Notes: generated by a model from the sequence alone, not told the origin. DNA of 64,000 nucleotides from Sorghum bicolor (GCF_000003195.3 NC_012870.2:48061153-48125152); one strand, 5' to 3'. Counted from the stretch's first letter, positions 1 to 12,039 are shown. Made by a program: numbers and translations.

Positions 1-2626
1 TGGGTGGCGTAGTCGGTACTTCCGGCAGCGCCTCCTCTTCATGTATAGTTATCTTCATTTTCCACACCTGACTTGGTGCTTCAATCTCCTCTGGATAATT
101 CTGTTTAAACTCTACGTCTTCTGACCTTACAACTTCTCCTTCATAGTCTGCTCATCCGTCCTTGATGATCTGCCTCCTCTGGTTGCGGTTGCGTCGCTTT
201 CTTACCTGCTTAGATTCTTCAACGATATAGTTAGGGTCAGTAAAATAACGGCGTACCTTCTCTGAGGGGAAGTGCATATGGACTTCTCCAATTCCAATAT
301 AGATAATTGCTTTAACAGTGCTGAGGAACGGTCTTCCAAGGATGATGGGTGGATCGTACTCGTCTTCTCCCATGTCAATAACCTAAAAGTCTGTGTAGAC
401 AAAGTGATCGTCTATTTTGACTAGGACATCAGTTACAATTCCTTTGACTTCTCGAAATGTCTGATCTGCCATCTGGAGTTGAATGTATGTTGGTCTTAGT
501 GGCATGGTTCCGAACAAGAGCCGATAGGTGATTGCGACTATTATGTTGACGCCCGATCCGGTGTCACAAGTCGTCTTGTAAAAGTTGTATCCATTTATGG
601 AGCAGTAGATGCTTGGCATTCCTGGGTCATCCTTCTTGGTCAAAAGCGGTGACTTAAGGTGGTGATCTTGGCCTCCATGATCTACAGTGACCATTTTAGC
701 TGACTCGGTCCATACTTGCTTGTTCCTGTTCCTCCTGTTGGTCCTCTTCCTTGACTCACGTCTGGATTGATCTGGAATTTGTGTAGTCTTGTTCTTGAAG
801 AAAAATGTCTCCTTCCTCCCTTTGACGTAGAAACTGATCTTGGCAGCTCTAGCGTAGATGATAGCTCCCGTGGTGTTCAAGAATGGCCTCCCTAAGATGA
901 TAGGTGCTCTCTCATCATTTCCGGTCTCTACCACTACGAAGTCTGCTGGGGCATATAAGGTACCAACTCGGACGCAAAGGTTCTTCACTATTCCTTTTGG
1001 AAAAGTTATCGTCTGATCTGCAAACTGCAAACACATGGTTGTTTCTAATAAAGGACATGTAAAGAATTTTTCATAGAGTACCCTGGGTATAATGTTGATG
1101 CTAGAGCCAAAGTCGCAGAGTGCTTCTGGAACGTCCACCATGCCGATGTAGATCGGGATGACGGGGCGTCCTGGATCGCCTCTCTTGACCGGCAGAAGGT
1201 CAGTAGAGAATTCAGTGACGGGGTTACTCCAATTACCTGCATCAAACATGTCTACAAGATTTGCAGATTCTAATCCTTCCGGTTGTGATGGTATACCGGG
1301 GTTAGTAGTAGGAACAGCAGCAGCTATTTGATTTAACTGAGATTCAATCATTTTATTAAAGCTAATTTGATTCTTGATGGCAGTAGAAAAATTATCCATT
1401 CTATTATTTATATTTTCTAGCATTTTATCATTAGATGCCAATTTCTTAGATAGGTTATCCATTAGCTTTCCTTGATTAGACACTAACTCTCTAAAAGGTG
1501 GAAAATTATTATTATTGTTGTAAGAATTGTTACCTTGATAATTACCTGAGTAGTTAGGCCTCTGTTGATTCCAACCTTAATTTTGTTGAGGACGGTTGTA
1601 GTAGTTGTTGTTGTTGTTGATGTAGTTCACATCCTCAAGCATCTCAGGGCAGTGGTTGCCTGAGTGTCCAGTGTCTCCACACTCCTCACAAGTCATGTGA
1701 GAGTCGTAGATGTGGATAACTTCTTTCTTGTCTCCAACTCTATCATCGACCTTCTTCATGAGCAGGTCTAGCTTTGCAGACAGCATGTCTACCTCCTTCA
1801 GCTGATGCATACCTCCACCTCTCTTGCGTGTCTGGGTCCTCTCTTCATTCCAGCTTTGATTGGACGCCATCTTCTCCACAAGAGCTGTGGCTTGTGGTAT
1901 GGTGAGTGATAAGAATGCTCCTCCAGCTGCAGCATCCATGGTCTCTCGGGCACTGTTGCCGAGCCCATGATAAAACGTCTGCATCAATAGCCAACTCTCC
2001 ATTCCATGATGGGGACATTCTAGGATGTAGTCTTGAAAGCGCTCCCATGCTTCTGGAACGGATTCATCATTTTGTTGCTAAAAACTTGTAATCTTCCCAC
2101 GGAGAGCATTGGTCTTGCCCATGGGAAAGAACTTTGCCAGGAAGTTTGTTGAGCAGAGTGCCCACGTAGTATTCTTCTCCTTTGTAGCGTAGAACCACTG
2201 CTTCGCTCTTCCTAATAGTGAGAATGGGAAGAGGCAAAGTAGTATAGCATCTTTGGAAACTCCTGATATGGTGAATGTGTTGCAAATCTCCAGGAAGTGT
2301 TGTAAATGAGCACTAGCATCTTCATGTGCCTTCCCACAGAACTGGTTAGATTGCACCATGTTGATAAGTCCAGGCTTGAGCTCAAAGTTGCCATCGATCT
2401 CTGCAGCAGGTCTAGTGCGGATGTTGTCCGTAGTGGGAGCTGAGAACTCGCGGATTGATTTGTTCGCCATGGCTTCGAACTCTGAAGACAAGTTCCGGTG
2501 ATCTTCTTGATTGGATGAAGCTTCTTGCTGAAGTGTTGATGATCTCTTCTTTAGCTTTGCTCTCGTCTTCTTGAATAATGCTGTGGGATTGTCAACAAAA
2601 TTTCCTGGAAGATGTCTTCTATTCAT
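1..2626 (-). pseudogene. gag-protease gene of element A, closed by four nonsense mutations
   Basis: This codes for the capsid/nucleocapsid precursor followed by two aspartic-protease modules, as in the intact copy at 41945-44590. The start is the conserved MNRRHLPGNF at 2626. The retrotransposon gag core (FCGKAHEDAS, then RAKQWF) spans about 2350-1850, the CCHC knuckle (CEECGDTGHSGNHC) about 1685, the first protease motif (CDFGSS) about 1118 and the second (CDTGSG) about 560. The reading frame never shifts. It is interrupted only by in-frame stops at 2078-2080 (TAG), 1577-1579 (TAA), 383-385 (TAG) and 152-154 (TGA). The first three replace Gln codons and the last a Trp codon, and all four are single transitions. 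Not functional as it stands. Confidence 0.88.
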
Positions 2627-2760
2627 ACATTCCCCTGTATAAGATAAAATAGAAAAATATCGGGGTAAAACTGTATGAGAGAATAGATAAGCTCAATCAT
2701 ATTAGTGATGCGAATGATAACTCAAAATCTTTTATTCTATTCCTGATTATTAATCAACCT

Positions 2761-2778
2761 TCCCCGGCAACGGCGCCA
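2761..2778 (-). other. tRNA-Asp primer binding site of element A
   Basis: On the minus strand this reads TGGCGCCGTTGCCGGGGA, the complement of the 3' end of plant tRNA-Asp. It lies eight bases inside the LTR end. It primes minus-strand DNA synthesis in this family. Confidence 0.9.
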
Positions 2779-2786
2779 AAAATGCT

Positions 2787-4439
2787 TGTTGGGTATTCTT
2801 AACATCATTACCAAAAGTAGACTAAGTTCTCTAAATCTAGTAACGGTGCCAAAAATGCCAAACCTATCCCTCACACCACTTAAGCCAAGTTCTCATCCCC
2901 AGCATGATATAAGAGACACGGTATTGAAATATGCAATTGCTCTTCTAAATAAATAATGAATGGGATCTGCAAACGCACAGAATAATACCGATGCAGCATT
3001 TTAACCGGGAAGTATTCCAGGTATCGTTATTTATATTTTTACCACTGGGAAGGGATTAGCAATCATCACTATTGATTACAGAATAGAATATGAGATTGAG
3101 CATCTATCATTGCATGTATAATTGAGAACATTTATCTAACTCTTCATACAGGGATAAGTGTCACATAAAGGATATATGAAATAATAATAGCGACAAGGAT
3201 AACTAATCTGATCTAGCCACATAATAAATATGATAAGCACCTCAATTAGATACTCTAGAAAGTCATTAGCATGGTATTAGAACGAACTACAAGAATATTC
3301 CCTAAGTTATTCTCAACTATATAGTCTAGCATTATCATAATTAGTGCAAGCATACTTAGCAATCATTGCAAGACAAGACTACGCCCATGCATAGTGATAT
3401 TAGCAAGGTAAATGAGAAACATAGCAATCACTCCCCTGTAATAATGTTGCTCTGCCAGCCCAATACACGAGAGGGGGACTATATAAGAATCAATGAAGCT
3501 GTCACTATCACGAACTACCCCACGATCTGGCATATTGGGTACAATCGCAGATAAATACGGTATAAGCACCACGCCTACACAATATCTATCATTTACCCAT
3601 GGATCCGATGGATAAACGCTATACGATCCTAAGCATGTATATAGATCGAATCTAACTAAGCCAAGTACATAACTATGATAAACTAAGAACAATATAATCT
3701 TGAATATAAGCAAATAGAGCAAAGTCATAAGCAATATATTGAAGTAGAACAAAGTCATATTCATAATATTGAAGAACAAAGATAATTAGAAAGCAATTAG
3801 AAGCACAATTAGAGAATTACCAAGAATCCTCCTGACAGATCCGGAAACCAATCGAAGATTGACTCCTTCTAGCTCTAATCCTATGTAGCTATGCTAATCT
3901 AGATATCTAATTGATGTGGTGGCTCTAATCTTGATCAGAGGCTTCTTCTCCCTTGAAGAACAATGAATTAGGGTTGAGAGGCTTTCTCCTCCAGGGGCCA
4001 GGGGGTCTGGTTTTATAGTCCCTCCAAGTGAATATGGGCCATTGGATCAAACCGACATAGATTGTATGGTTTAGATTCATCCTTTAGGTCGGTGGAGATC
4101 TCCCACGAAGCAGAGTCCTGATTGGACTCCTAGAGGGGGCGGGCGCCCAGGGCAGGAGGGCGGGCGGCCTACCTCTGGCCCCGTTTCGCCTCCGCTTCGG
4201 TCTCGTGGCTTCTGGAGTCTTCTAGATGTAAGATAATTGCGCGGCACATTAATATCTTTATGTAATCCCGACGTGTGGGCCTTTCTTCCGTATTTCCTGA
4301 TAACCCCCTACAGAAATAGACAAACACCAAAACTCGTGGAATTCTGTCAGATAAAACCCTAAGTCTGGATCTTGATTTCATTTGGATCCTTTTCTTTATT
4401 TATTTGATAATTAAATTTGATACTTAAGGACCGTCAACA
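2787..4439 (-). repeat. LTR of element A (family 1 LTR)
   Basis: The 1653-bp LTR starts TGTTGACGGTCC at 4439 and ends AATACCCAACA at 2787, with TG...CA ends. A TATAAAA box lies at 4017-4011 just upstream of a GACCCCCTGGCCCC block. Upstream, the GC 12-mer GGGCGGGCGCCC (4137-4148) and a variant (4158-4169) are spaced 21 bp apart. A 138-codon open frame (3779-3363) occupies the presumed R-U5 part. The motif GTGCGCTTGC near the 3' end is shared with two related LTR families here. Confidence 0.92.
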
Positions 4440-6179
4440 ATAGTGACATTGCCTTCTCTCTCACCCTACTCTAATAAGGCTTTAATATCTGGAGCTCATA
4501 GGTGGGAGATAAAGTATACATACTTACAAGACATTTATTGTATAGTCAAACTATGGATCCAGAGAAACAAGTCAACAAGTAAAATCAAGATGTGCATGTG
4601 TGGCGAATGAATGGTGTATGGTGATGATGCTGATAATGGTGAAAACAATGGTGAAAGTCTAATTCTACTTTTGCTCTTTTGAGGGGATACATACCTTTCT
4701 TGCACTTTGAAGCTTTTTGAGGGGAATGAGATGCTCTATATTTTCTTTTTTTTCTCAGGTGGGTATCTTGTACCCCTAATTCTACTGTCGGACACTTGTC
4801 CATTTTTACCTTTTGTCTCACTTTTTCTTTTCTTCGAGGTTTCGGGTACTTGCCCCTTTTTATTTCCTCGGATTCACTTTTTTCAGAGCACTCACCCTCT
4901 TGGAATAATGTAGCAAGTGGTAGTAACCAAAATATCTCGAGCATTTATTTCACGAGGAATAACAGGGATAGGATAATGTTTTTGGCTATTCTCTCCTCGA
5001 TAGGAGTAGAATATTTGTGGGTGGTTCTGGAGATGGATATATGTGGATGGTACTTCCGGAGTAGAAGTAGCATATATGAGTGACCGTGCAAGTGAATCTT
5101 GATTTAACCACATGACAAGCTCCTAAGGGTCTACACAGCTTGACCACACTCAATGCTCATAAGCAGTAAATAGTAAATGTGTGGCTCAAAGTCTAGCAAG
5201 CATGTATATATGGCTGTGGTAGGAATTTAAACTTTCATCATACAGGAACTCATCATGCAATATTTTAAAGATTTTTCAAAGTTAAAATTCTCCAGAATTC
5301 TAGCATCTCTAGGAACAGATAAACAGCAGCTCAACCTTCCCATATCATATCCGTTAACAACTTAGATTTCAGATCAAGTTTTTATCCCACAAATTTAGAT
5401 CTAGAGCAAGCTTTAAATTATAACAGTTATGTCTAATCTTGAGAGAGAACTTCAAATTTGCAAATTAGGCAGAGCAACTATTCATCATATCCATGCTAGA
5501 GTTTTATTTATTAGAATCCAGTTTAGCATAGCCACTTTATTTATTTATTAAACACACTAAGCAAAAGATATATATATTTATATAGGCACAAAATCTTTAT
5601 TTGGTTTTCCATAGTTATGTATATTTAATATAGTAAAAGTATAAAGATTGATAAAAATACTTATCGGGATAAATGGGGGTGCTCTCCCCCAAGCTGAATT
5701 TTGACGTAATTTCTCTTGATGTAGCTAGCAGGTGGCAGAGGTGTATTTGAAAGTCAGCAGCATTCTGATAGCAATTAGAATGTCCTCCGTCTGCTAGTCT
5801 TCTTAATTCTTAAATTCTATGGAGCTCAAATAGACAATAAAGCTTGTGGAACTGATTAGGTGTTAGCATAAATATCTAGCCTTTATCATGTTGAGTCTCC
5901 TCAATATTACTCTCTATTTTTATATTTTCGTTTTATAAAGCAGAAAAGAAATATTTATTTTATTTTTATGGCACCACAGTGAATGTACTTACGGGTTTCA
6001 TGCCACTCGTAAACTCACATGGGGCTTACTATTTTTTAACATTTTTATTTTCTTTTTAGGATAGTATGATTATAACTAATTAAGTAAAATAATTGAAAGG
6101 GAAAGGATAACTACTAAGTTTACCTCTTGGCAAGGCATTCGGTGTTTTTAAGTCCTCCGAACGGGACTCTCCATTTTCT
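4440..6179 (-). other. 3' untranslated region of element B
   Basis: This is a long AT-rich region between gene and LTR with no convincing coding sequence. It holds the conserved GGGGG/CCCCC hairpin at 5674-5691 next to GCTTGGGGGAG, resembling a second polypurine tract, and CT-rich runs around 4740-4860. Open frames here are not conserved in other copies. Confidence 0.75.
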
Positions 6180-8815
6180 TCAATTGTCCTGGGATTCGTT
6201 GGGTGGTGTAGTCGGTACTTCCAGCAGCGCCTCCACTTCATGTATAGTTATCTTCTCTCTCCACACCTGACTCGGTGCTTCAGTCTGTTTAAATTGTACG
6301 TCTTCTGATCTTACAACTTCTCCTTCATAGTCTGCCCATCCGTCCTTGATAATTTGCCTCCTCTGGTTGCGGTTGTGTCGTTTTCTGACCCGCTTAGATT
6401 TTTTAATGATATAGTTAGGGTTAGTAAAATAGCGGCGTACCTTCTCTTGAGGGGAGGTGCATATGGACTTCTCCAGTTCCAATGTAGATGATTGCTTTAA
6501 TGGTGCTGAGGAACGGTCTTCCAAGGATGATGGGTGGATCGTACTCGTCTTCTCCCATGTCAATAACCTGAAAGTTTGTGTAGACAAAATGATCATCTAT
6601 TTTGACTGGGACATCAGTTACTGTTCCTTTAACTTCTCGAAATGTCTGATCTGCCATCTGGAGCTGAATGTATGTTGGTTTTAAGGGCATGGTTCCGAAC
6701 AAGAGCTGATAGGTGACTGCGGCCATTATGTTGACACCCGATCCGGTGTCGCAAGTTGTCTTGTAGAAGTTGTATCCATTTATGGAGCAGTAGATGCTTG
6801 GCATTCCTGGGTCGTCCATCTTGGTCAGACACGGTGACTTAAGTTGATGATCTTGACCTCCATGAACTGCAGTGACCATCTTAGCTGACTCGGTCCACAC
6901 TTGCTTGTTCCTATTCCTCCTGTTGGTCCTCTTCCTTGATTCACGTCTGGATTGATCTGGGATTTGTGTAGTCTTGTTCTTGAAGGAAAACGTCTCCTTT
7001 CTCCTTTTGATGTAGAACCTGATCTTGGCAGTACTAGCGTAGATGACAACTCCCGCGGTGTTTAAGAATGGCCTCCCTAAGATGATGGGTGCTCTCTCAT
7101 CATTACCGGTCTCTATCACCATGAAGTCTGCTAGGGCATACAAGGTACCAACTCGGACACAAAGGTTCTTCAATATTCCCTTGGGGCAACTTATTGTCTG
7201 ATCTACAAAATGCAAACACATTGTTGTTTCTAATAAAGGATATGTAAAAAAATTTTCATACAGTACCCTGGGTATAATGTTGACACTAGAGCCAAAGTCG
7301 CAGAGTGCTTCTGGGACATCCACCATGCCGATGGAGATCGGGATGACGGGGCGTCTTGGATCACCTCTCTTGACCGGTAGAAGGTCAGTAGTAACTTTAG
7401 TGACGGGGTTACTCCAATTATTACCTGCATCAAACATGTTTACAAGATTTGCAAATTCTAATCCTTCCGGTTGTGATGGTATACCGGGGTTAGTAGCAGG
7501 AACAGCAACAGCTATTTGATTTAACTGAGATTCAATCATTTTATTCAAGCTAATTTGATTCTTGATGGCAGTAGAGAAATTATCCAATCTATTATTTATA
7601 TTTTCTAGCATTTTATCATTAGATGCCAATTTCTTAGATAGGTTATCCATTAGCTTTCCTTGATTAGACACTAACTCTCTCAGAGGTGGAAAATTATTAT
7701 TATTGTTGTAAGAATTGTTACCTTGATAATTACCTGAGTAGTTAGGCCTCTGTTGATTCCAACCTTGATTTTGTTGAGGATGGTTGTAGTAGTTGTTGTT
7801 GTTATTGTTGATGTAGTTCACATCCTCAAGCATCTCAGGGGCAGTGATTGCCTGAGTGTCCAGTATCTCCACATTCTTCACAAGTCATGTGAGAGTCGTA
7901 GATGTGCATAACTTCTTTCTTGTCTCCAGCTCTATCATCGAGCTTCTTCATGAGCAGGTCTAGCTTTGCAGACAGCATGTCTACCTCCTTCAGCTGATGC
8001 ATACCTCCACCTCTCTTGCGTGTCTGGGTCCTCTCTTCATTCCAGCTTTGGTTGGACGCCATCTTCTCCACAAGAGCTGTGGCTTGTGGTATAGTAAGTG
8101 ATAAGAACGCTCCTCCAGCTGCAGCATCCATGGTTTCTCGGGCACTGTTGCTGAGCCCATGATAAAACGTCTGCATTAGTAGCCAACTCTCCATTCTATG
8201 ATGGGGACATTCTAGGATGTAGTCTTGGAAACGCTCCCATGCTTCTCGAACAGATTCATCATGTTGTTGCTGAAAACTTGTAATCTTCCCACGGAGAGCA
8301 TAGGTCTTGCCCATGGGAAAGAACTTAGCCAGAAAGTTTGTTGAGCAGAGTGCCCACGTAGTATTCTTCTCCTTTGTGGCGTAAAACCACTGCTTCGCTC
8401 TTCCTAACAGTGAGAATGAGAAGAGAAGTAGTATAGCATCTCTGGGGATTCCTGATATGGTGAATGTGCTGCATATCTCCGGAAAGTGTTGAAGATGAGC
8501 ACTAGCATCTTCATGTGCCTTCCCACAGAACTGGTTGGATTGCACCATGTTGATAAGTCCAGACTTGAGCTCAAAGTTGCGGTCGATCTCTGCGGCAGGT
8601 CCAGTGCGGATGTTGTGTGTAGTGGGAGCTGAGAACTCGCGGATTGATTTGTTCGCCATGGCTTCAAATTCTGAAGACAAGTTCCGGTGATCTTCTTGAT
8701 TGGATGAAGCTTCTTGCTGAAGTGTTGATGATCTCCTCTTGAGCTTGGCTCTAGTTTTACTGAATAATGCTTCGGGATTGTCAACAAAATTTCCTGGAAG
8801 ATGTCTTCCATTCAT
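6180..8815 (-). pseudogene. gag-protease gene of element B, broken by two frameshifts
   Basis: Same product as element C's 881-residue protein. The start is MNGRHLPGNF at 8815. Gag core and CCHC knuckle run to about 7845, where an extra C (GCCCCTGAG instead of GCCCTGAG) shifts the frame. The Asn-rich linker, first protease module (CDFGSS about 7292) and second module (CDTGSG about 6745) continue to about 6448. There an extra T next to the EKVRRYF region shifts the frame again, and the C-terminus ends at the stop near 6180. Unlike element A, the damage is by indels. Confidence 0.87.
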
Positions 8816-8949
8816 ACATTCCCCTGCACAAGATAAAAATAGAAAAATATCGGGGTAAAACTGTATGAGAGAATAGATAAGCTCAATCACATTAGTGATG
8901 CCAATGATAACTCAAAATTCTATATCCATTCCTGATTAGTAATCAACCT

Positions 8950-8967
8950 TCCCCGGCAACGGCGCCA
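8950..8967 (-). other. tRNA-Asp primer binding site of element B
   Basis: Same 18-base match to the tRNA-Asp 3' end as in element A, eight bases from the LTR end at 8976. Confidence 0.9.
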
Positions 8968-8975
8968 AAAATGCT

Positions 8976-9538
8976 TGTTGGGTATTCTTAACATCATTAC
9001 CAAAAGTAGACTTAGTTTTCTAATTCTAGTAACGGTGCCAAAAATGCCAAATCTATCCATCATACCACTTAAGCCAAGTTGTCATCCCCATCATGACATG
9101 AGAGACGCGGTATTGAAATATGCAATTGCTCTTCTAAATAAATAATTAATGGGATCTGCAAGCGCACAGATTAATACCGATGTAGCATTTTAACCGGGAA
9201 GTATTCCAGGTATCGTTATTTATATTTTTACCACTGGGAAGGGATTACCAATCATCAATATTGATTACAGAATAGAATATAAGATTGAGTATCTATCATT
9301 GCATATATAATTGAGAATATTTATCTAACTCTTTCATACAGGGGTAAGTGTCACGTAAAGGATATATGAAGTAATGAATAGTGACAATGATAATTAATCT
9401 GATCAGCATAACTTAGCCACATATAAATATGATAAGCACCTCAATTAGATACTCTAGAAAGTCATTAGCATGGAATTAGAACGAACTACAAGAATATTTC
9501 CTAAGTTATTCTCAACAATATAGTCTAGCATTATCATA
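8976..9538 (-). repeat. Truncated 5' LTR of element B (3' third only)
   Basis: It matches the end of the family 1 LTR, from ...TAGTCTAGCATTATC to AATACCCAACA on the opposite reading. Homology to 2787-3345 is clear and stops at 9538. Confidence 0.88.
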
Positions 9539-10020
9539 GCATTCTCTCCCTCTCTATGGCAAGTGGGCCCTATATGTTGGGGTCGTCCTCTACCTCCAGC
9601 CACTGCCACCACTACACACCGCACTCCGCCCCTTCCACCACCACCACCGCACACCGCACCCGCCCCTTCCTCTTCCACCACCGCCACCGCGCCGCCCCAT
9701 CACCTTCCACCACCACCACCGCGGCCGCCCCCCTTCCCCATCCGGTGCAGCGCCACCACCGCGCCCCACCACAGCCGCCGCCACGTCGAGGATGCACAGG
9801 AAGAGAGAGAGAGAGAGCGAGGAGGAGAGGCTCACCGTGGGGCGGCGACGGCGTCAAGGGCGGAGGGGTCCGGCTACAGCGTCGAGGGCGGAGGGGTCCG
9901 GCTACGGCAGCAACGGCGTCGATGACGGCTACGGCGGCGGTGGAAAATTTCGGCAGCCTGTCGGCTTAGTTTGAATGAACAGGGCGCCAGACTTAGAAAA
10001 ATTTCAGACGGAGGAAAACG
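9539..10020. other. GC-rich, CCA/CCG-rich low-complexity segment
   Basis: It lies between the broken LTR of element B and the palindromic repeats. It is dominated by CCACCACC/CCGCC triplets (about 9600-9790), a GA run (GAGAGAGAGAGAG about 9805) and GGCGGAGGGGTCCGGC, repeated about 9860 and 9890. Several overlapping open frames on both strands come from composition, not coding. It could be transposon subterminal DNA or a captured GC-rich 5' end of a host gene. Confidence 0.5.
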
Positions 10021-10033
10021 AGGGTTATGTTCA

Positions 10034-10210
10034 TTGGCATTAGTACAGGCGGTTGTCTAAGATAACCGCCTGTAGAAATGGTTTCTACAGGCGGTTGACT
10101 AAGACAACCGCCAGTACTAATGCATTAGTACTAGCGGTTCTCTAAGACAGCCACCAGTACTAATGCACTAGTACTGGCGGTTCACTCCGAGGGCCGCCTG
10201 TATAAATGTA
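10034..10210. repeat. Four tandem palindromic units (CACTA subterminal-type repeats)
   Basis: Each unit is about 30 bases of the form ACAGGCGGTT-(about 10 bases)-AACCGCCTGT and can fold on itself. Units are separated by about 14-base spacers that are themselves palindromic, such as ACTAATGCATTAGT. Clustered motifs of this sort near the termini bind the element's own protein in the CACTA superfamily, so this probably marks the 3' subterminal region. Confidence 0.7.
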
Positions 10211-11169
10211 TTTTCAGTTTATTTAAAGTTTTCCTTATATATAATTTAGAAATTATTTAAATAATTCAAAAAATCATATCTTCAAAAATATTTGTCCTAA
10301 ATTAGTGAATTTTTTTTGTTGTGTTCCTCTTGACTAGATACACATGTTAAAAATATGAAATTTCATGTTTAAGGTACTTTTGTATGCAGCTTTATTTAAA
10401 ATGATTTAAATTGAATATGTGCCCCATATCTTGTTTAATACATAAATAATTCTAGGAATACCAGAAAAATATAAATCCAATTTTTTTAGCTTTATTGTAG
10501 TGTATAAATGCTATGAAAAATATATTCCTTTATGAAATTTATCGTTGAGAATATAAAGGTGAGGAACCATATGTTTGAGCATAGTTCGGTGGAATGGATC
10601 TTCTATGTTTGTGAAGTATGTATCTTATGCCTATCTCCAAATGTCTTGAAATTTTTTTGGCAAGCTTCTATACTGAAATGATGAGCCTACACAAGATCTT
10701 AGAATTTTCTGGTCATGCAAGCTATTACTATATTTTTCTCTATGCTAAATGAGATGAAAAATGGTGGACTACACCTAGATCCCACTAGGTTTTTCCACCA
10801 ACCACAAGGAAGTTTTATTTCCTATGATATATAAGACCCTGTGGAGAAGTTTGGCACCATTTGGAGTCATTTCAGGGGTAGACTTAGCTCAAGCGCTAAT
10901 TAGTGGGTGACGTCGCGTGGAAATTCAATTAAACCGGATAAAGTAACAAACCACATCAGAAAAATCCCAAACTTGGTGGATTGAACATCAATGGCACTAG
11001 TAAGCCTTGGTAAAAGTTTGAGACCAATATGATACCAAAGTGTTACGACATGGTAAGTCTTAGATGTACAAATAAGCATAGGGTCTTACATGTAGAAATA
11101 GAGAACGGCACATAGCGTAAGGTACACATTTTATCATAAATGGATTACATGGCAAATGACAAATAAAAT
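10211..11169. other. Non-coding AT-rich interior of the CACTA element
   Basis: Nothing recognisable as coding or repeated. It lies between the subterminal repeats and the end of the transposase gene, consistent with a 3' untranslated region. Confidence 0.5.
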
Positions 11170-12039
11170 CTAGACAGCTATTGTTCTTCCTTGTCCATCA
11201 TGACGCACCCAGGGCAACGAGCTCTGTGGAATGTTTCGCTCAACATTCCTTATCTTTACTGGATGGTCATCTACAAAGAAAGACATGTCACTAAACTGGT
11301 TAAATTCATCCAAGTCAGATACACAATCAACTCTGATGGCTTGTTGCTTTCTAGGGAAAACTACGTGCTTTGGATGGTCCATAATTTTCTTCTTATCATT
11401 AGGAGAGAGGACCTACTCAGCATAAAAGACCTGTGCAGCACGGTTAGCCATTATCCATGGATCATCTTTGTAGCCCACCTTGCTTAGATCTAGAACTCTA
11501 ACCCCATAGTTGTCCACTGTGACATGTTTGTCTTGAACCCATTGACACTGAAATACAGGGATCTGAAATGTACCATAGTCTAGTTCCAATATGTCCTCAA
11601 CGAAGCCAAAGTAAGTTGTTTCCTCACCAGTTTTAGAGTCTAAGGCGTCGCATCGAACACTACTATTTTGTGCCATGGTCTTTTGGTCCTTGGACTTGGT
11701 ACAGAACGTGAAGCCACTAATGTCACAGGTTTGCCAAGTCGTGACCTGGCGTGATGGCCCAGATGCCAAGACCTCGATGGTGCGATGCTCGATTGTTTCC
11801 CCATCTAGAATGTCCTACTCCCTTAGCCATGAGGTGAACTAATTCTTATGTTCCTTCATTATCCATTCGTCTATGTGCCCATAATTATGTTTTTGAAGCT
11901 CTTCAATTTGTAGATTGATCAAAGGCTCCATTATCGAGAGCTGATGCAGGACGGTGTGATGTGCTTCGAAGACTGAATTGTAATCTTTTGGGACGTATGA
12001 TTTCTTTCCCATCCTACCTCTTCGATTCAGCCTACCCTC
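11170..12039 (-). pseudogene. CACTA transposase, C-terminal part (DUF4218 end and DUF4216)
   Basis: Minus-strand reading gives the end of DUF4218 (GRMGKKSYVP, then HIDEWIMKEH), a stop near 11839, then DUF4216 with CQWVQD, GVRVLDLSKVGYKDDPWI and QVFYAE. Another stop follows near 11413, then a tail with DHPKHVVFPRK ending at 11170. This order is standard for TNP2-type transposases of grass CACTA elements. It continues 56321-58953 on the far side of the nest. In-frame stops show it is dead independently of the split. Confidence 0.88.
12035..12039. other. Target-site duplication of element G, left copy (CCCTC)
   Basis: CCCTC is immediately followed by the LTR end TGTTGACACTTG. The identical pentamer at 56321-56325 follows the other LTR end, ...CCGTCAACA. 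It lies within a transposase codon stretch, so the duplication is recognisable on both sides. Confidence 0.93.

Larger units (their letters stand above)
1..4439 (-). mobile_element. Element A: non-autonomous Ty3/gypsy element, 5' LTR plus gag-protease, cut by the window edge
   Basis: Read on the minus strand this is 5' LTR (4439-2787), tRNA-Asp primer site (2778-2761), leader, then a gag-protease gene from 2626 down to base 1. The window ends just before that gene's stop codon. No reverse transcriptase or integrase follows in the complete sister copy at 40131-48422, so A belongs to a family without pol. Its LTR begins exactly where the 3' region of element B breaks off (4440), about 420 bp short of where B's own 3' LTR should start. 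This fits A having inserted into B. The rest of both elements would lie left of the window. The candidate target duplication is 4440-4444 (ATAGT on the plus strand). Confidence 0.85.
4440..9538 (-). mobile_element. Element B: family 1 non-autonomous gypsy element, both ends truncated
   Basis: Minus-strand order is partial 5' LTR (9538-8976), primer site (8967-8950), gag-protease pseudogene (8815-6180), then a 3' region (6179-4440) matching 44591-46349 of intact element C. The 3' end is interrupted by element A at 4440. The 5' LTR is cut at 9538, where its homology to the other family LTRs ends and unrelated GC-rich sequence begins. About two thirds of that LTR, including its promoter, is missing. 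Confidence 0.87.
9539..12039 (-). mobile_element. Left (3') half of a CACTA (En/Spm) transposon split by the 44-kb nest
   Basis: It carries the C-terminal part of a TNP2-type transposase gene (12039-11170, DUF4218 end and DUF4216), a non-coding stretch, and a cluster of palindromic subterminal-type repeats (10034-10210). The other half is at 56321-about 59770. The reading frame joins exactly once the CCCTC duplication (12035-12039 and 56321-56325) is counted once. The true left terminus is uncertain. No clear CACTA terminus is seen, and GC-rich sequence fills 9539-10020. Confidence 0.85.

Noticed and set aside
4440..6179. Separate gene upstream of element A
   Set aside because: The whole stretch aligns with the 3' region of element C in the same block order, and its open frames are not shared among copies.
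9556..9974. Several overlapping open frames of 60-137 codons on both strands
   Set aside because: They overlap in almost all frames in GC-rich, triplet-rich sequence and give Pro/His/Thr or Gly/Arg runs. This is a product of composition, not coding.
10034..10210. CRISPR-like array
   Set aside because: Units are palindromic, spacers are themselves repeated and palindromic, and the setting is a plant CACTA transposon.
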